Below are positions 1-5,277 of a DNA stretch of 5,277 nt, in pieces (the first letter of the stretch is position 1; each line of letters starts with the position of its first letter). A program made the translations under genes and the position numbers. A model generated the notes under the pieces. The model had not been told where the DNA came from. It worked only from the letters and a program-made list of their open reading frames with translations, and made no database searches. Origin of the DNA: Flectobacillus sp. (GTDB lineage: Bacteria; Bacteroidota; Bacteroidia; Cytophagales; Spirosomataceae); NCBI GenBank assembly GCA_029865665.1, contig JARXAV010000021.1, positions 1 to 5,277 on the forward strand, read 5' to 3'.

Positions 1-251
1 GAAGCTGCTACGGCAAAACCTCTTTCCAAAAATGGAGTCATTCGCTTTAGCCATTCTGGGTTACGACTTTGCAAAGGTTTTGCTCCCATAAACTCATAGC
101 CATGAGCATACATGACCAATTTTCCTTTCCAATTTGGAGGAAAAACAATGCGATAAGCCGCTCCATTAATCGCTCCTGTATCTATTTTAGCGATAGACTG
201 AGCGAATAAATTTGTTGAACACAACAACAAAAGAATCAATAGTTTTTTCAT
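1..251 (-). CDS. Exported alpha/beta-hydrolase-like protein, N-terminal part only
   Basis: Reading leftwards from the ATG at 251-249, the frame stays open to the window edge, giving 83 full codons; the C-terminus lies outside. Residues 1-18 (MKKLLILLLLCSTNLFAQ) form a signal peptide with a short basic start, a leucine-rich core and an A-Q end, so the product is exported, most likely to the periplasm. The mature start (G-A-I-N-G-A-A-Y-R-I, then FPPNWKGKLVMYAHGYEF) resembles the opening strands of alpha/beta-hydrolases, where HGY after a hydrophobic strand supplies the oxyanion-hole region. A later GFAVAAS resembles the following strand. The nucleophile, acid and histidine would lie in the missing part, so esterase, amidase or peptidase activity cannot be told apart. 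It follows the DUF3237 pair in the same direction after 151 bp that contain two palindromes, so it may be a separate transcription unit. The fold call is moderately sure; the substrate is unknown. Confidence 0.66.
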   Translation of the reverse strand, partial: MKKLLILLLLCSTNLFAQSIAKIDTGAINGAAYRIVFPPNWKGKLVMYAHGYEFMGAKPLQSRNPEWLKRMTPFLERGFAVAA

Positions 252-293
252 TTTATTTTCAATTTATTTCGTAAAAATGTCTAGTTATAGGTC

Positions 294-391
294 AACGGGT
301 TTCAACCCGTTCAAAACAATAATTCGTTATTAATCAACCACTTAAACCCATTTAAAAGTATATTACTCATTCAACGGGTTAAAACCCGTTG
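294..391. repeat. Pair of REP-like palindromes (CAACGGGTT / AACCCGTTG)
   Basis: Two copies of one palindrome sit in the gap between the second DUF3237 gene and the hydrolase gene. The left copy (294-311) has arms AACGGGTT and AACCCGTT around TC. The right copy (372-391) has arms CAACGGGTT and AACCCGTTG around AA, a perfect 9-bp stem. They are separated by 60 bp of AT-rich sequence that holds a weaker CTTAAA-CCCA-TTTAAAAG inverted motif (341-354). The arrangement matches REP/BIME-type intergenic elements, which in many bacteria are moved by REP-associated tyrosine transposases (RAYT). I recall this core as common between genes in Bacteroidota, but copy number cannot be tested here. On the minus strand the right copy starts 12 bp past the DUF3237 stop codon and could stabilise the mRNA 3' end. 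It lacks a T-tract, so it is not a classic terminator. Confidence 0.72.
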
Positions 392-402
392 CCTCCTGCT
401 CC

Positions 403-921
403 TTATAACACTTTCCAGACTTGGAGTAATACATAGTCGGGCATTCGGATACCTTTACAGACAAAAATGGCATCGTTGAGCCAAGCATACTTGGTATTTC
501 GAGGAGCTTCAAACTTGGGTGCAGCTCTAAAATAGTATTCATTCGCCCCTACGGTTTCTCCTTTTGCAAGGCGTTGAGTTACTTCTGCACTTGCTACACG
601 CAACCCTGTATTTCTAATAAAAATCACGACTCCGTCGTCCGTTTTAATCTGATAGAGTGCTTCTAATTCTGTTTTGGTTTTATCCGAAGAAATCACTTGC
701 CAATCTGCTCCCCCATTCAAGACTTCCCCTTTCATGGTTGGTCCTTCAAAAGTCCCTCCTGTAATTGGAATAATTCGCCTTGTTCCATGGTCTGTTTCAC
801 CAACAACAAGCGGCTTATCAAGCGTTACTTTTAACGAACAGACAAATTCCAAAGTAGGAGCTTCGGGTGTTTGAGCAACCAAAGTGGTTGAAAAGAAGAG
901 TAAAAAAAGAAGCTTTTTCAT
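403..921 (-). CDS. Exported DUF3237 (UPF0311-type) protein, second of tandem pair
   Basis: This gene encodes 172 residues starting at the ATG at 921-919, which directly precedes a good signal peptide (MKKLLFLLFFSTTLVAQ), so the mature protein of about 155 residues should be periplasmic. The rest matches the DUF3237 pattern: LEFVCSLKV (24-32), an RRIIPITGGTFEGPTMKGEV core (48-67) followed by LNGGADW (68-74), the acidic TDDGVVIFIRNTG stretch (94-106), and the C-terminal YYFRAAPKFEAP (129-140) and WLNDAIFVCKG (147-157). The family makes a small beta-rich fold with no securely established general function, so no reaction is assigned. The start lies 15 bp after the stop of the paralogue at 937-1470, so the two are probably co-transcribed. 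No Shine-Dalgarno is visible in the gap, which is usual in Bacteroidota. Cys28 and Cys155 are shared with the paralogue and could form a disulfide (inference). Family assignment is strong; role unknown. Confidence 0.9.
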   Translation of the reverse strand: MKKLLFLLFFSTTLVAQTPEAPTLEFVCSLKVTLDKPLVVGETDHGTRRIIPITGGTFEGPTMKGEVLNGGADWQVISSDKTKTELEALYQIKTDDGVVIFIRNTGLRVASAEVTQRLAKGETVGANEYYFRAAPKFEAPRNTKYAWLNDAIFVCKGIRMPDYVLLQVWKVL

Positions 922-936
922 ACGTTATGAGTTTAA

Positions 937-1470
937 TTATAATACTTTCCAAACAAAGATAGACACACCGCCTTTGGCTGGTACACCCTTACAAACAAAA
1001 ATAGCCTTATTCAGCCAATCGTATTTACTTCCTTCGGGAGCTTCAAATTTGGGTGCAGCCCGAAAGTAATTCTTAGACGCATCCATGGGTTCTCCTTTTG
1101 CCAATTTTTCAGCATTTTCTACAGTTTTGATGACTAAACCCACATTACGAATATGAATCAATACACCGTCTTCTGTTTGAATAGTATAAATAGCTTCAAT
1201 CTCCGTTCTTGTATTTTCTTTATTGACAAACTGATAATCCGCACCGCCATTTAGGACAAGACCTTTCATCTGAGGCCCTTCGAAAGTACCTCCCGTAATC
1301 GGAATTATCCGTCGTTCGCCATGACTTGTAACCCCTAAACGCATCGGTTTATCGACTGTTACCTTGAGTTCGCAGACAAATTCCAGAGCAGGAATCTCCA
1401 CATTTTGAGCTTTTGTCATGGTAGAAGTTAGGCTAGTTAACAAGAAAAAAAAGCTAAAAAATGATTTCAT
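937..1470 (-). CDS. Exported DUF3237 (UPF0311-type) protein, first of tandem pair
   Basis: This gene encodes 177 residues from the ATG at 1470-1468. Residues 1-22 form a signal peptide with a phenylalanine-rich core (MKSFFSFFFLLTSLTSTMTKAQ), so the product is exported. The DUF3237 signature is complete: LEFVCELKV (29-37), the RRIIPITGGTFEGPQMKG core (53-70), VLNGGADY (72-79), TEDGVLIHIRNVG (99-111), YFRAAPKFEAP (135-145) and WLNKAIFVCKG (152-162). Ungapped comparison with the downstream protein gives roughly 60% identity by eye. The GGTFEGP core and the C-terminal blocks are nearly invariant; the signal peptides and the 112-132 region differ. This suggests an old tandem duplication with both copies kept under selection. 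The gene begins 44 bp past the receptor's terminator stem, so it probably has its own promoter or depends on read-through; I could not identify a convincing promoter. Biochemical function is unknown. Confidence 0.9.
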   Translation of the reverse strand: MKSFFSFFFLLTSLTSTMTKAQNVEIPALEFVCELKVTVDKPMRLGVTSHGERRIIPITGGTFEGPQMKGLVLNGGADYQFVNKENTRTEIEAIYTIQTEDGVLIHIRNVGLVIKTVENAEKLAKGEPMDASKNYFRAAPKFEAPEGSKYDWLNKAIFVCKGVPAKGGVSIFVWKVL

Positions 1471-1514
1471 TGTTCGTGTTGTTAAAGAATATTTATTCCA
1501 CTAATAACGCATAA

Positions 1515-1545
1515 AAACCTATGAGGCGATATTCCTCATAGGTTT
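1515..1545 (-). terminator. Intrinsic terminator after the TonB-dependent receptor gene
   Basis: A perfect 12-bp inverted repeat has arms AAACCTATGAGG (1515-1526) and CCTCATAGGTTT (1534-1545) around a 7-base loop. Read on the minus strand, the stem runs into a run of five T (1517-1513), partly overlapping the stem base, then ATGCG: the layout of a rho-independent terminator. The stem starts 19 bp past the receptor stop codon, as expected for termination of the receptor mRNA. On the plus strand it is also followed by a purine-rich stretch but no T-run, so it acts mainly in the minus direction. It separates the receptor from the DUF3237 genes transcriptionally, although partial read-through is possible. 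Confidence 0.85.
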
Positions 1546-1564
1546 AAGCAGTAGCTCAATTAAT

Positions 1565-4405
1565 CTAAAATTTGAAACTCGCAGTCAAGAAGAATGAGCG
1601 TGGCATATTTCTTAACGAAGTATATAATGAGTTTGGATTCGCCGCTACATATTCCTTCGTAATGGCATCTCTGTTGGTGTTTGTCGGGAAATTACCTGGG
1701 GCAAGCCATTCCATAATACCGTACTGATTCAACAAGTTATTCACATTAAATTGAAGCGATAATTTCTTTGTAACGGCATAACCTGCTGTCAAGTCAAAAT
1801 TATTAAAGCCTGGCATATCCCAACCATTGGCAGTGTTAGCTGGTCTTTCAGATAAGAAGTTATAGCTTAATGTAGTATAAAACTTGTCTAAGGTAATTCG
1901 TGGAGCAATGTTGAACATTACTGGTGGTACACCTCCTGTTTTGTTTCCAGAAAAATCTAACAATACATCATCTTGCGGGCCATTAGCATTAGCAATCCAA
2001 GCTTTATACTGTTTGGCAACTGAATTTTGTAAAGTAGCACTTGCTTTAATTGAGAATATCTTACTCAAAGACGCTTCTGCCTCGATCTCAACCCCTTGTG
2101 TTTCGTAAGTGGCAAATTGCAACGCAGGCGTATAAGGAGTATTATCAACATTTCTGAAGTAAGCTAAATTAGCTACATTACTAAGTTTGCTAAAAAATGG
2201 CGTAACAAACAATTTATATTTTGCATTCGTCAATTTGTAAGACAATTCATATTGTTCTACTTTTTGCACCAATTGACTTACAGGCGTATTGTCCACATTG
2301 AACTGGCTTGTTAAGGTATAAAGCGTATTCACATCAGGCGATTTACTTCCCTGTGAAACCCTTGCAGACAACGCTTGGTTTTCGTTGATTTTATAATTTA
2401 ACCCTCCCGAAAAGTTCAAATATTCAGCCGTGTATTTGTAGTTAACAGGTGTTCCCGATGTACCGCCGAAGTTATCATATAACGTAAGTGGGTTGCCATC
2501 TAAACCGCCAAATGTTCTGCTATCGGCTGTGTTAATAGGCACACCAATTGAGTTCCAACCTCCATTAATTACATTTTCATACCGTAAGCCCCAATCTAAA
2601 TTTAGTTTTGAGGTAATATTCCAATTATGTCCAAAGAATAAGGCTGTTGTTGCTTGGCTCACATACGCCTCTGCTTGTCCACCTTCATCTATTTTCATAA
2701 ATCCTTGTGGATTAGTTACTTGATATGTTTTTCCATCGGTTGAAGCCAAGGTAATTCCAATCATGTGTGGTCTATCTTGAATAGTTGCTACTCCTGGACC
2801 CGAACCCGTGTTCACACCCACCGTGTTTTGGCTGATATTTGAGTAATATCCTCCCACATTAAATGTCATATTTTTCACTTGTTTCGACAAACTTAATTGG
2901 TGTATATGTTCTTTCGCATTTCGTTCTGTCATGAAAAGAGGCATAAATAAGACCCTATTATTCACTCCGGGGAAATTATTATTTGCTCCAGGAACAACCG
3001 CACCAGAAGTAGGGCGAGTGAATGTTCCTAACACTTGTCCCGTAACCAAATCTGTTAAGGTATAAACGCCATAACGAGCCGTTGGGCCACCACCACCTAA
3101 ACCTGGCAAGATATAGAAAAAGGCGGCTGTTGGATCTGATACCGATACGATTTGCGTATTTTGTTGAAAAAACGTTTTGTCTGAATACTTACCATTGTAC
3201 GTAACTTTAAAGCCATTTCCTAAATCATGATTCCAAGTTGTTCCTACATTAAATTCGGTAACATGGTATTTATTTCTTGAATCAAAATCAATCATTTTTC
3301 CATTTCTTGGCACTTGCATCTGAATCGAAGGCATACCATACGAGTCTGTATAAGAATATCCAGCAGGAATGGTTGGGTTTGCCCAATTTTGAGTCGGTGT
3401 AAAGTCGGTTAGTCCATTACGATCGTCTAAATATTTGGCATACACTTTCAACGACCCTTTAGCATAACTTTTAGTGACGTTAGCTTTCAATTGTCCACCG
3501 TTATTAAAGGCATACCCCGAGTATCTTGCCCCATCTGAAGTTCTATAAAAACCACCTACATTAAATCGTAGGCTCTTATCTTGGTTCAGTGGCCCTCCGA
3601 TATTCAAATCAACTCTATAAAAAGGATTTCTACCATCTCCTTCTAATCCAAATTTGGTTCTAACTTCGCCTTCTAGCGTTTCACCACCTGATTTTGAAAT
3701 GTAATTAAACACCCCTCCAGGAGCATTAGCCGCAGTCACCGCCGCCGCTCCACCACGTAATACTTCAATACGATTAGTCGTTGCATCTGGTCTTAAATAA
3801 TAATCCGTCGCATAATTCATACTTGTAATCGGAAGCCCATCTTCTTGCATGGAAATATATTGATAGCCTTGTAATTGTGGATATACACTAAGTCCACGAG
3901 TAGCAACCTGATTACCAATTTCGCCACGTCCTGCATTCACAAAAACCCCTGCAACATTTTTCAAATAGTCGCCCGCACTGGTTGCCGCTACTCTTTCAAT
4001 GTCTTTGGTTTTCATGATACTGATTGCAGAGGAAGTTTCAAGACGAGTAGCTTTGTCAAATACCCCCGTCACAATTACCTCCTCCAAGGCTCTATCATCT
4101 GGCAATAAAGAAACATTAAATGTCGTTTGATTACCTACCTTAATCGTCTGCGACACGTAACCAACATACGAGAACACTAAATCGGCAGTTGAGTTGCTCA
4201 ACTCAATCGTGTACTTACCATTCGCATCTGTGATTGTCCCACGAGTAGTACCCTTTTGAATCACATTTACGCCAACTAACACTTTGCTTTTATCGTCGCT
4301 TACGACACCTGTAATATGTTGCTTATTTTGAGACAGACCAACAAAGGAACATACTAATAAACAAACAGTTACTACTATTTGGGTAAAGGAGTATAAATAT
4401 TTCAT
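1565..4405 (-). CDS. TonB-dependent outer-membrane receptor with carboxypeptidase-regulatory-like N-domain
   Basis: This gene encodes 946 residues from the ATG at 4405-4403; a TTG two codons earlier in frame is a much weaker start. Residues 1-26 are a signal peptide ending GLSQ. Residues 31-103 form a CarboxypepD_reg-like beta-sandwich (ITGVV, GVNVIQKGTTRGTITDANG, FSYVGY), typical of Bacteroidota receptors. EEVIVTG (108-114) marks the linker and possible TonB-box region. The plug follows at about 120-240, with RIEVLRG (212-218) and NAPGGVFNYIS (227-237). The rest is a 22-strand-type barrel ending in an aromatic-rich last strand, SFFLTASFKF, with the expected terminal Phe. It would move a ligand into the periplasm using TonB-ExbBD energy. 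It lacks a classic SusC plug signature and has no SusD partner gene here. Barrel motifs GGFYRTSDGARYSGY (284-298), GGQLKANVTKS (303-313) and YAKYLDDRN (322-330) recall proteobacterial Caulobacter/Sphingomonas-type receptors (from memory). A Gly-rich stretch (433-446) is probably a surface loop. The ligand is unknown; the upstream AraC-type gene is the likely regulator. Confidence 0.95.
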   Translation of the reverse strand: MKYLYSFTQIVVTVCLLVCSFVGLSQNKQHITGVVSDDKSKVLVGVNVIQKGTTRGTITDANGKYTIELSNSTADLVFSYVGYVSQTIKVGNQTTFNVSLLPDDRALEEVIVTGVFDKATRLETSSAISIMKTKDIERVAATSAGDYLKNVAGVFVNAGRGEIGNQVATRGLSVYPQLQGYQYISMQEDGLPITSMNYATDYYLRPDATTNRIEVLRGGAAAVTAANAPGGVFNYISKSGGETLEGEVRTKFGLEGDGRNPFYRVDLNIGGPLNQDKSLRFNVGGFYRTSDGARYSGYAFNNGGQLKANVTKSYAKGSLKVYAKYLDDRNGLTDFTPTQNWANPTIPAGYSYTDSYGMPSIQMQVPRNGKMIDFDSRNKYHVTEFNVGTTWNHDLGNGFKVTYNGKYSDKTFFQQNTQIVSVSDPTAAFFYILPGLGGGGPTARYGVYTLTDLVTGQVLGTFTRPTSGAVVPGANNNFPGVNNRVLFMPLFMTERNAKEHIHQLSLSKQVKNMTFNVGGYYSNISQNTVGVNTGSGPGVATIQDRPHMIGITLASTDGKTYQVTNPQGFMKIDEGGQAEAYVSQATTALFFGHNWNITSKLNLDWGLRYENVINGGWNSIGVPINTADSRTFGGLDGNPLTLYDNFGGTSGTPVNYKYTAEYLNFSGGLNYKINENQALSARVSQGSKSPDVNTLYTLTSQFNVDNTPVSQLVQKVEQYELSYKLTNAKYKLFVTPFFSKLSNVANLAYFRNVDNTPYTPALQFATYETQGVEIEAEASLSKIFSIKASATLQNSVAKQYKAWIANANGPQDDVLLDFSGNKTGGVPPVMFNIAPRITLDKFYTTLSYNFLSERPANTANGWDMPGFNNFDLTAGYAVTKKLSLQFNVNNLLNQYGIMEWLAPGNFPTNTNRDAITKEYVAANPNSLYTSLRNMPRSFFLTASFKF

Positions 4406-4429
4406 TATCAAGATGGTTAAATGAGATGC

Positions 4430-4481
4430 TTGAAATTGTTAAAAAAAATATTGAAATTACACAATACAAAATTGAACAATT
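4430..4481. promoter_or_regulatory. Three TTGAAATT-like direct repeats at 21-bp spacing, candidate AraC-type operator
   Basis: Within the gap between regulator and receptor, the plus strand carries TTGAAATTGTT at 4430, TTGAAATTAC at 4451 and the variant TTGAACAATT at 4472. Start-to-start distances are exactly 21 and 21 bp, two helical turns, so all three motifs face the same side of the DNA. AraC-family proteins classically bind direct half-sites about 21 bp apart, and the gene just upstream encodes such a protein. The first two copies share eight bases exactly; the third matches the first five, then diverges. The region is very AT-rich, so chance contributes to the matches, but the equal phasing is hard to ignore. 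Binding by the neighbouring regulator is an inference. Confidence 0.45.
4443..4469 (-). promoter_or_regulatory. Possible Bacteroidota-type promoter for the receptor gene
   Basis: On the minus strand, TTG (4469-4467) is followed after 16 bases by TATTTTTT (4450-4443), which matches the Bacteroidota -7 consensus TAnnTTTG except for its last base. The implied start point is about 30 bases before the receptor ATG. The spacer is slightly shorter than usual and the A/T run makes false matches easy. A second weak candidate is CAATTTTG (4474-4467), one mismatch from the -7 consensus but without a good TTG upstream. If the first is right, one of the 21-bp repeats lies in the spacer, one just above the TTG and one near the start point. 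Confidence 0.25.
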
Positions 4482-4486
4482 GTATT
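4463..4486. repeat. Imperfect inverted repeat in the regulator-receptor gap
   Basis: Arms AATACAAAATTG (4463-4474) and CAATTGTATT (4477-4486) flank AA. They pair fully if one A and one opposite gap are allowed, i.e. AATACAA against TTGTATT plus the inner ATTG/CAAT. It overlaps the third of the 21-bp direct repeats. It may be part of an operator or a weak stem in any read-through transcript from the regulator gene. In sequence this AT-rich, a chance origin is quite possible. Confidence 0.35.
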
Positions 4487-4522
4487 ACTGAAAATAAAGC
4501 AATATTTGGGTATTAATAGGCA

Positions 4523-4540
4523 ATTTCAATCCATTGAAAT
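4523..4540. repeat. Perfect 8-bp inverted repeat of ATTGAAAT spanning the regulator stop codon
   Basis: ATTTCAAT (4523-4530) and ATTGAAAT (4533-4540) are exact inverted copies separated by CC. The repeat covers the last codons and the TGA stop of the AraC-type gene. Its arm is the same ATTGAAAT word found in the direct repeats at 4430 and 4451, so this word occurs four times exactly or nearly so (both orientations) within about 110 bp. It could be a further regulator site or a small hairpin at the mRNA end. No T-run follows on the minus strand, so it is not a clear terminator. Confidence 0.4.
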
Positions 4541-5277
4541 CCGTCGATATTGATTTGGCGTATAGGTTGTACTCTTTTTGAAAAGACGGCTAAAATCACT
4601 TGATTCGAGTTGTCCAATCTTAAAGGCAATTTCTCCTACGCTCAAACTTGTCTGTTTTAACAACACTTTTGCTTCCAAAATTCGCATCTCATTTAATAAG
4701 TCGTGAGCTGTTTTTCCCGTAGTCGCTTTTACACATTTATGCAAATGATTCGGGGAGATAGCTAAATATTCGGCAAACTCAGCTACTGTTTTTTTCTTAT
4801 AAATGAACTCTGACAGAGCATTTTTATAGCGTTGTGTAATATTGGAAGACGCACTTTGATTAGCTTGCTCAGAGGTCAATGTCAAATGCTTAACCTCTGA
4901 TAACAAAGCAGTTAAATAAAGAGGGACTAAATCAAATCGTTCGGGAAGGCTCAAACAATATTCTTGTTCTAAAATATCCATCAACTGTTCAATGCGTTCA
5001 AACTCGTTTACCGTCACGACAGGTTCTGTTCGTAATTGAAAAAAAGGAAACTCTTTATCAATCTCTACTTTGAGTGGATGTTTCAAAAATATTTCAGGCT
5101 GAAAATGACAGTAAAATCCTGTGGCATCTTCGCTAATACACTCTACTGAGGTAATTTGTTGAGAAGGCAGAAAAAAGAATTGTCCTGCCTTTATTTCATA
5201 ACGACTAAGTCCTTTGGTACGAATAGCTCGCCCAGTTTTAAGGTAGAAAAAAACGTAAACCGAACGACGATGTGGAG
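4526..5277 (-). CDS. AraC-family transcriptional regulator, 5' end beyond the window
   Basis: The frame is open from the right edge to the TGA at 4528-4526, giving 249 visible residues. The family is usually about 280-300 long, so some 30-50 N-terminal residues are missing. Visible residues 1-60 (RRSVYVFFYLKTG, then YEIKAGQFFFLPSQQ and GFYCHFQPEIF) look like the cupin-type sensor domain that binds the effector. A helical linker follows at about 90-135. The C-terminal ~100 residues carry the double helix-turn-helix: first helix pair around TVAEFAEYLAISPNHLHKCV (163-182), second in LSVGEIAFKIGQLESSDFSR (211-230), ending with FKK and the family's typical TPNQYR. A TTG at 5086 should not be taken as the start, because the sensor-domain reading frame continues upstream of it. 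The gene ends 120 bp before the receptor start, in the same direction. It probably controls the receptor in response to the imported ligand (inference). Confidence 0.93.
   Translation of the reverse strand, partial: PHRRSVYVFFYLKTGRAIRTKGLSRYEIKAGQFFFLPSQQITSVECISEDATGFYCHFQPEIFLKHPLKVEIDKEFPFFQLRTEPVVTVNEFERIEQLMDILEQEYCLSLPERFDLVPLYLTALLSEVKHLTLTSEQANQSASSNITQRYKNALSEFIYKKKTVAEFAEYLAISPNHLHKCVKATTGKTAHDLLNEMRILEAKVLLKQTSLSVGEIAFKIGQLESSDFSRLFKKSTTYTPNQYRRISMD

Noticed and set aside
294..391. A minimal CRISPR array
   Set aside because: There are only two short palindromes with differing loops and a 60-bp spacer, and no cas genes; a REP-like pair explains them better.
372..391. Intrinsic terminator for the DUF3237 operon
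   Set aside because: The stem is good, but on the minus strand it is followed by GAATGAGTAA rather than a T-run, so only mRNA stabilisation or a weak effect can be suggested.
674..1069. Short plus-strand open frames opposite the DUF3237 genes (674-874 and 884-1069)
   Set aside because: They lie antisense to well-supported coding sequence, have no recognisable domain or signal, and look like shadows of the minus-strand codons.
1471..1513. Promoter for the first DUF3237 gene
   Set aside because: The only resemblance to TAnnTTTG is TATTCTTT on the minus strand, with two mismatches and no well-placed TTG; too weak to list as a feature.
1884..4108. Plus-strand open frames opposite the receptor gene (1884-2108, 2493-2723, 3875-4108)
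   Set aside because: All fall inside a full-length, family-matching receptor on the other strand; the translations are low in recognisable structure.
4406..4411. TTG at 4411-4409 as the receptor start
   Set aside because: The ATG two codons later, at 4405-4403, begins a clean signal peptide, and ATG is far more usual; there is no ribosome-binding signal favouring the TTG.
4526..5086. A short 186-residue regulator starting at the TTG at 5086-5084
   Set aside because: The frame stays open to the window edge and encodes cupin-like sensor sequence typical of AraC proteins, so the gene is a full-size regulator cut by the edge, not a short one.

Overview
The window looks like a chromosomal segment from a member of the Bacteroidota, probably a Cytophagia-type environmental bacterium. 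The evidence is low GC, leaders that commonly end in A-Q, few Shine-Dalgarno sites, a large TonB-dependent receptor with an N-terminal carboxypeptidase-regulatory-like domain, and a palindromic CAACGGGTT/AACCCGTTG intergenic repeat of a kind I recall from such genomes. The genus cannot be fixed from this sequence alone.

All genes lie on the minus strand, so transcription runs from high to low coordinates. In that order they are: (1) an AraC-family regulator, cut off at its 5' end by the window edge (4526-5277); (2) a 120-bp gap holding three TTGAAATT-like motifs spaced exactly 21 bp apart, a candidate AraC-type operator; (3) a 946-residue TonB-dependent outer-membrane receptor (1565-4405); (4) a strong intrinsic terminator (1515-1545); (5) two tandem, exported DUF3237 paralogues, about 60% identical by eye and 15 bp apart (937-1470 and 403-921); (6) a pair of REP-like palindromes (294-391); (7) the first 83 codons of an exported alpha/beta-hydrolase-like protein (1-251), cut off at the left edge.

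A working model (inference) is a small substrate-acquisition locus. The regulator would control the receptor, which would import an unidentified ligand across the outer membrane. The two DUF3237 proteins and the hydrolase, all with export signals, would act on it or its products in the periplasm. No SusD-like lipoprotein gene is visible in the window, and the receptor lacks classic SusC features, so this does not look like a standard polysaccharide-utilisation locus. The substrate is unknown. The terminator and the REP pair suggest at least two and perhaps three transcription units. No RNA genes, CRISPR arrays or insertion sequences were seen.
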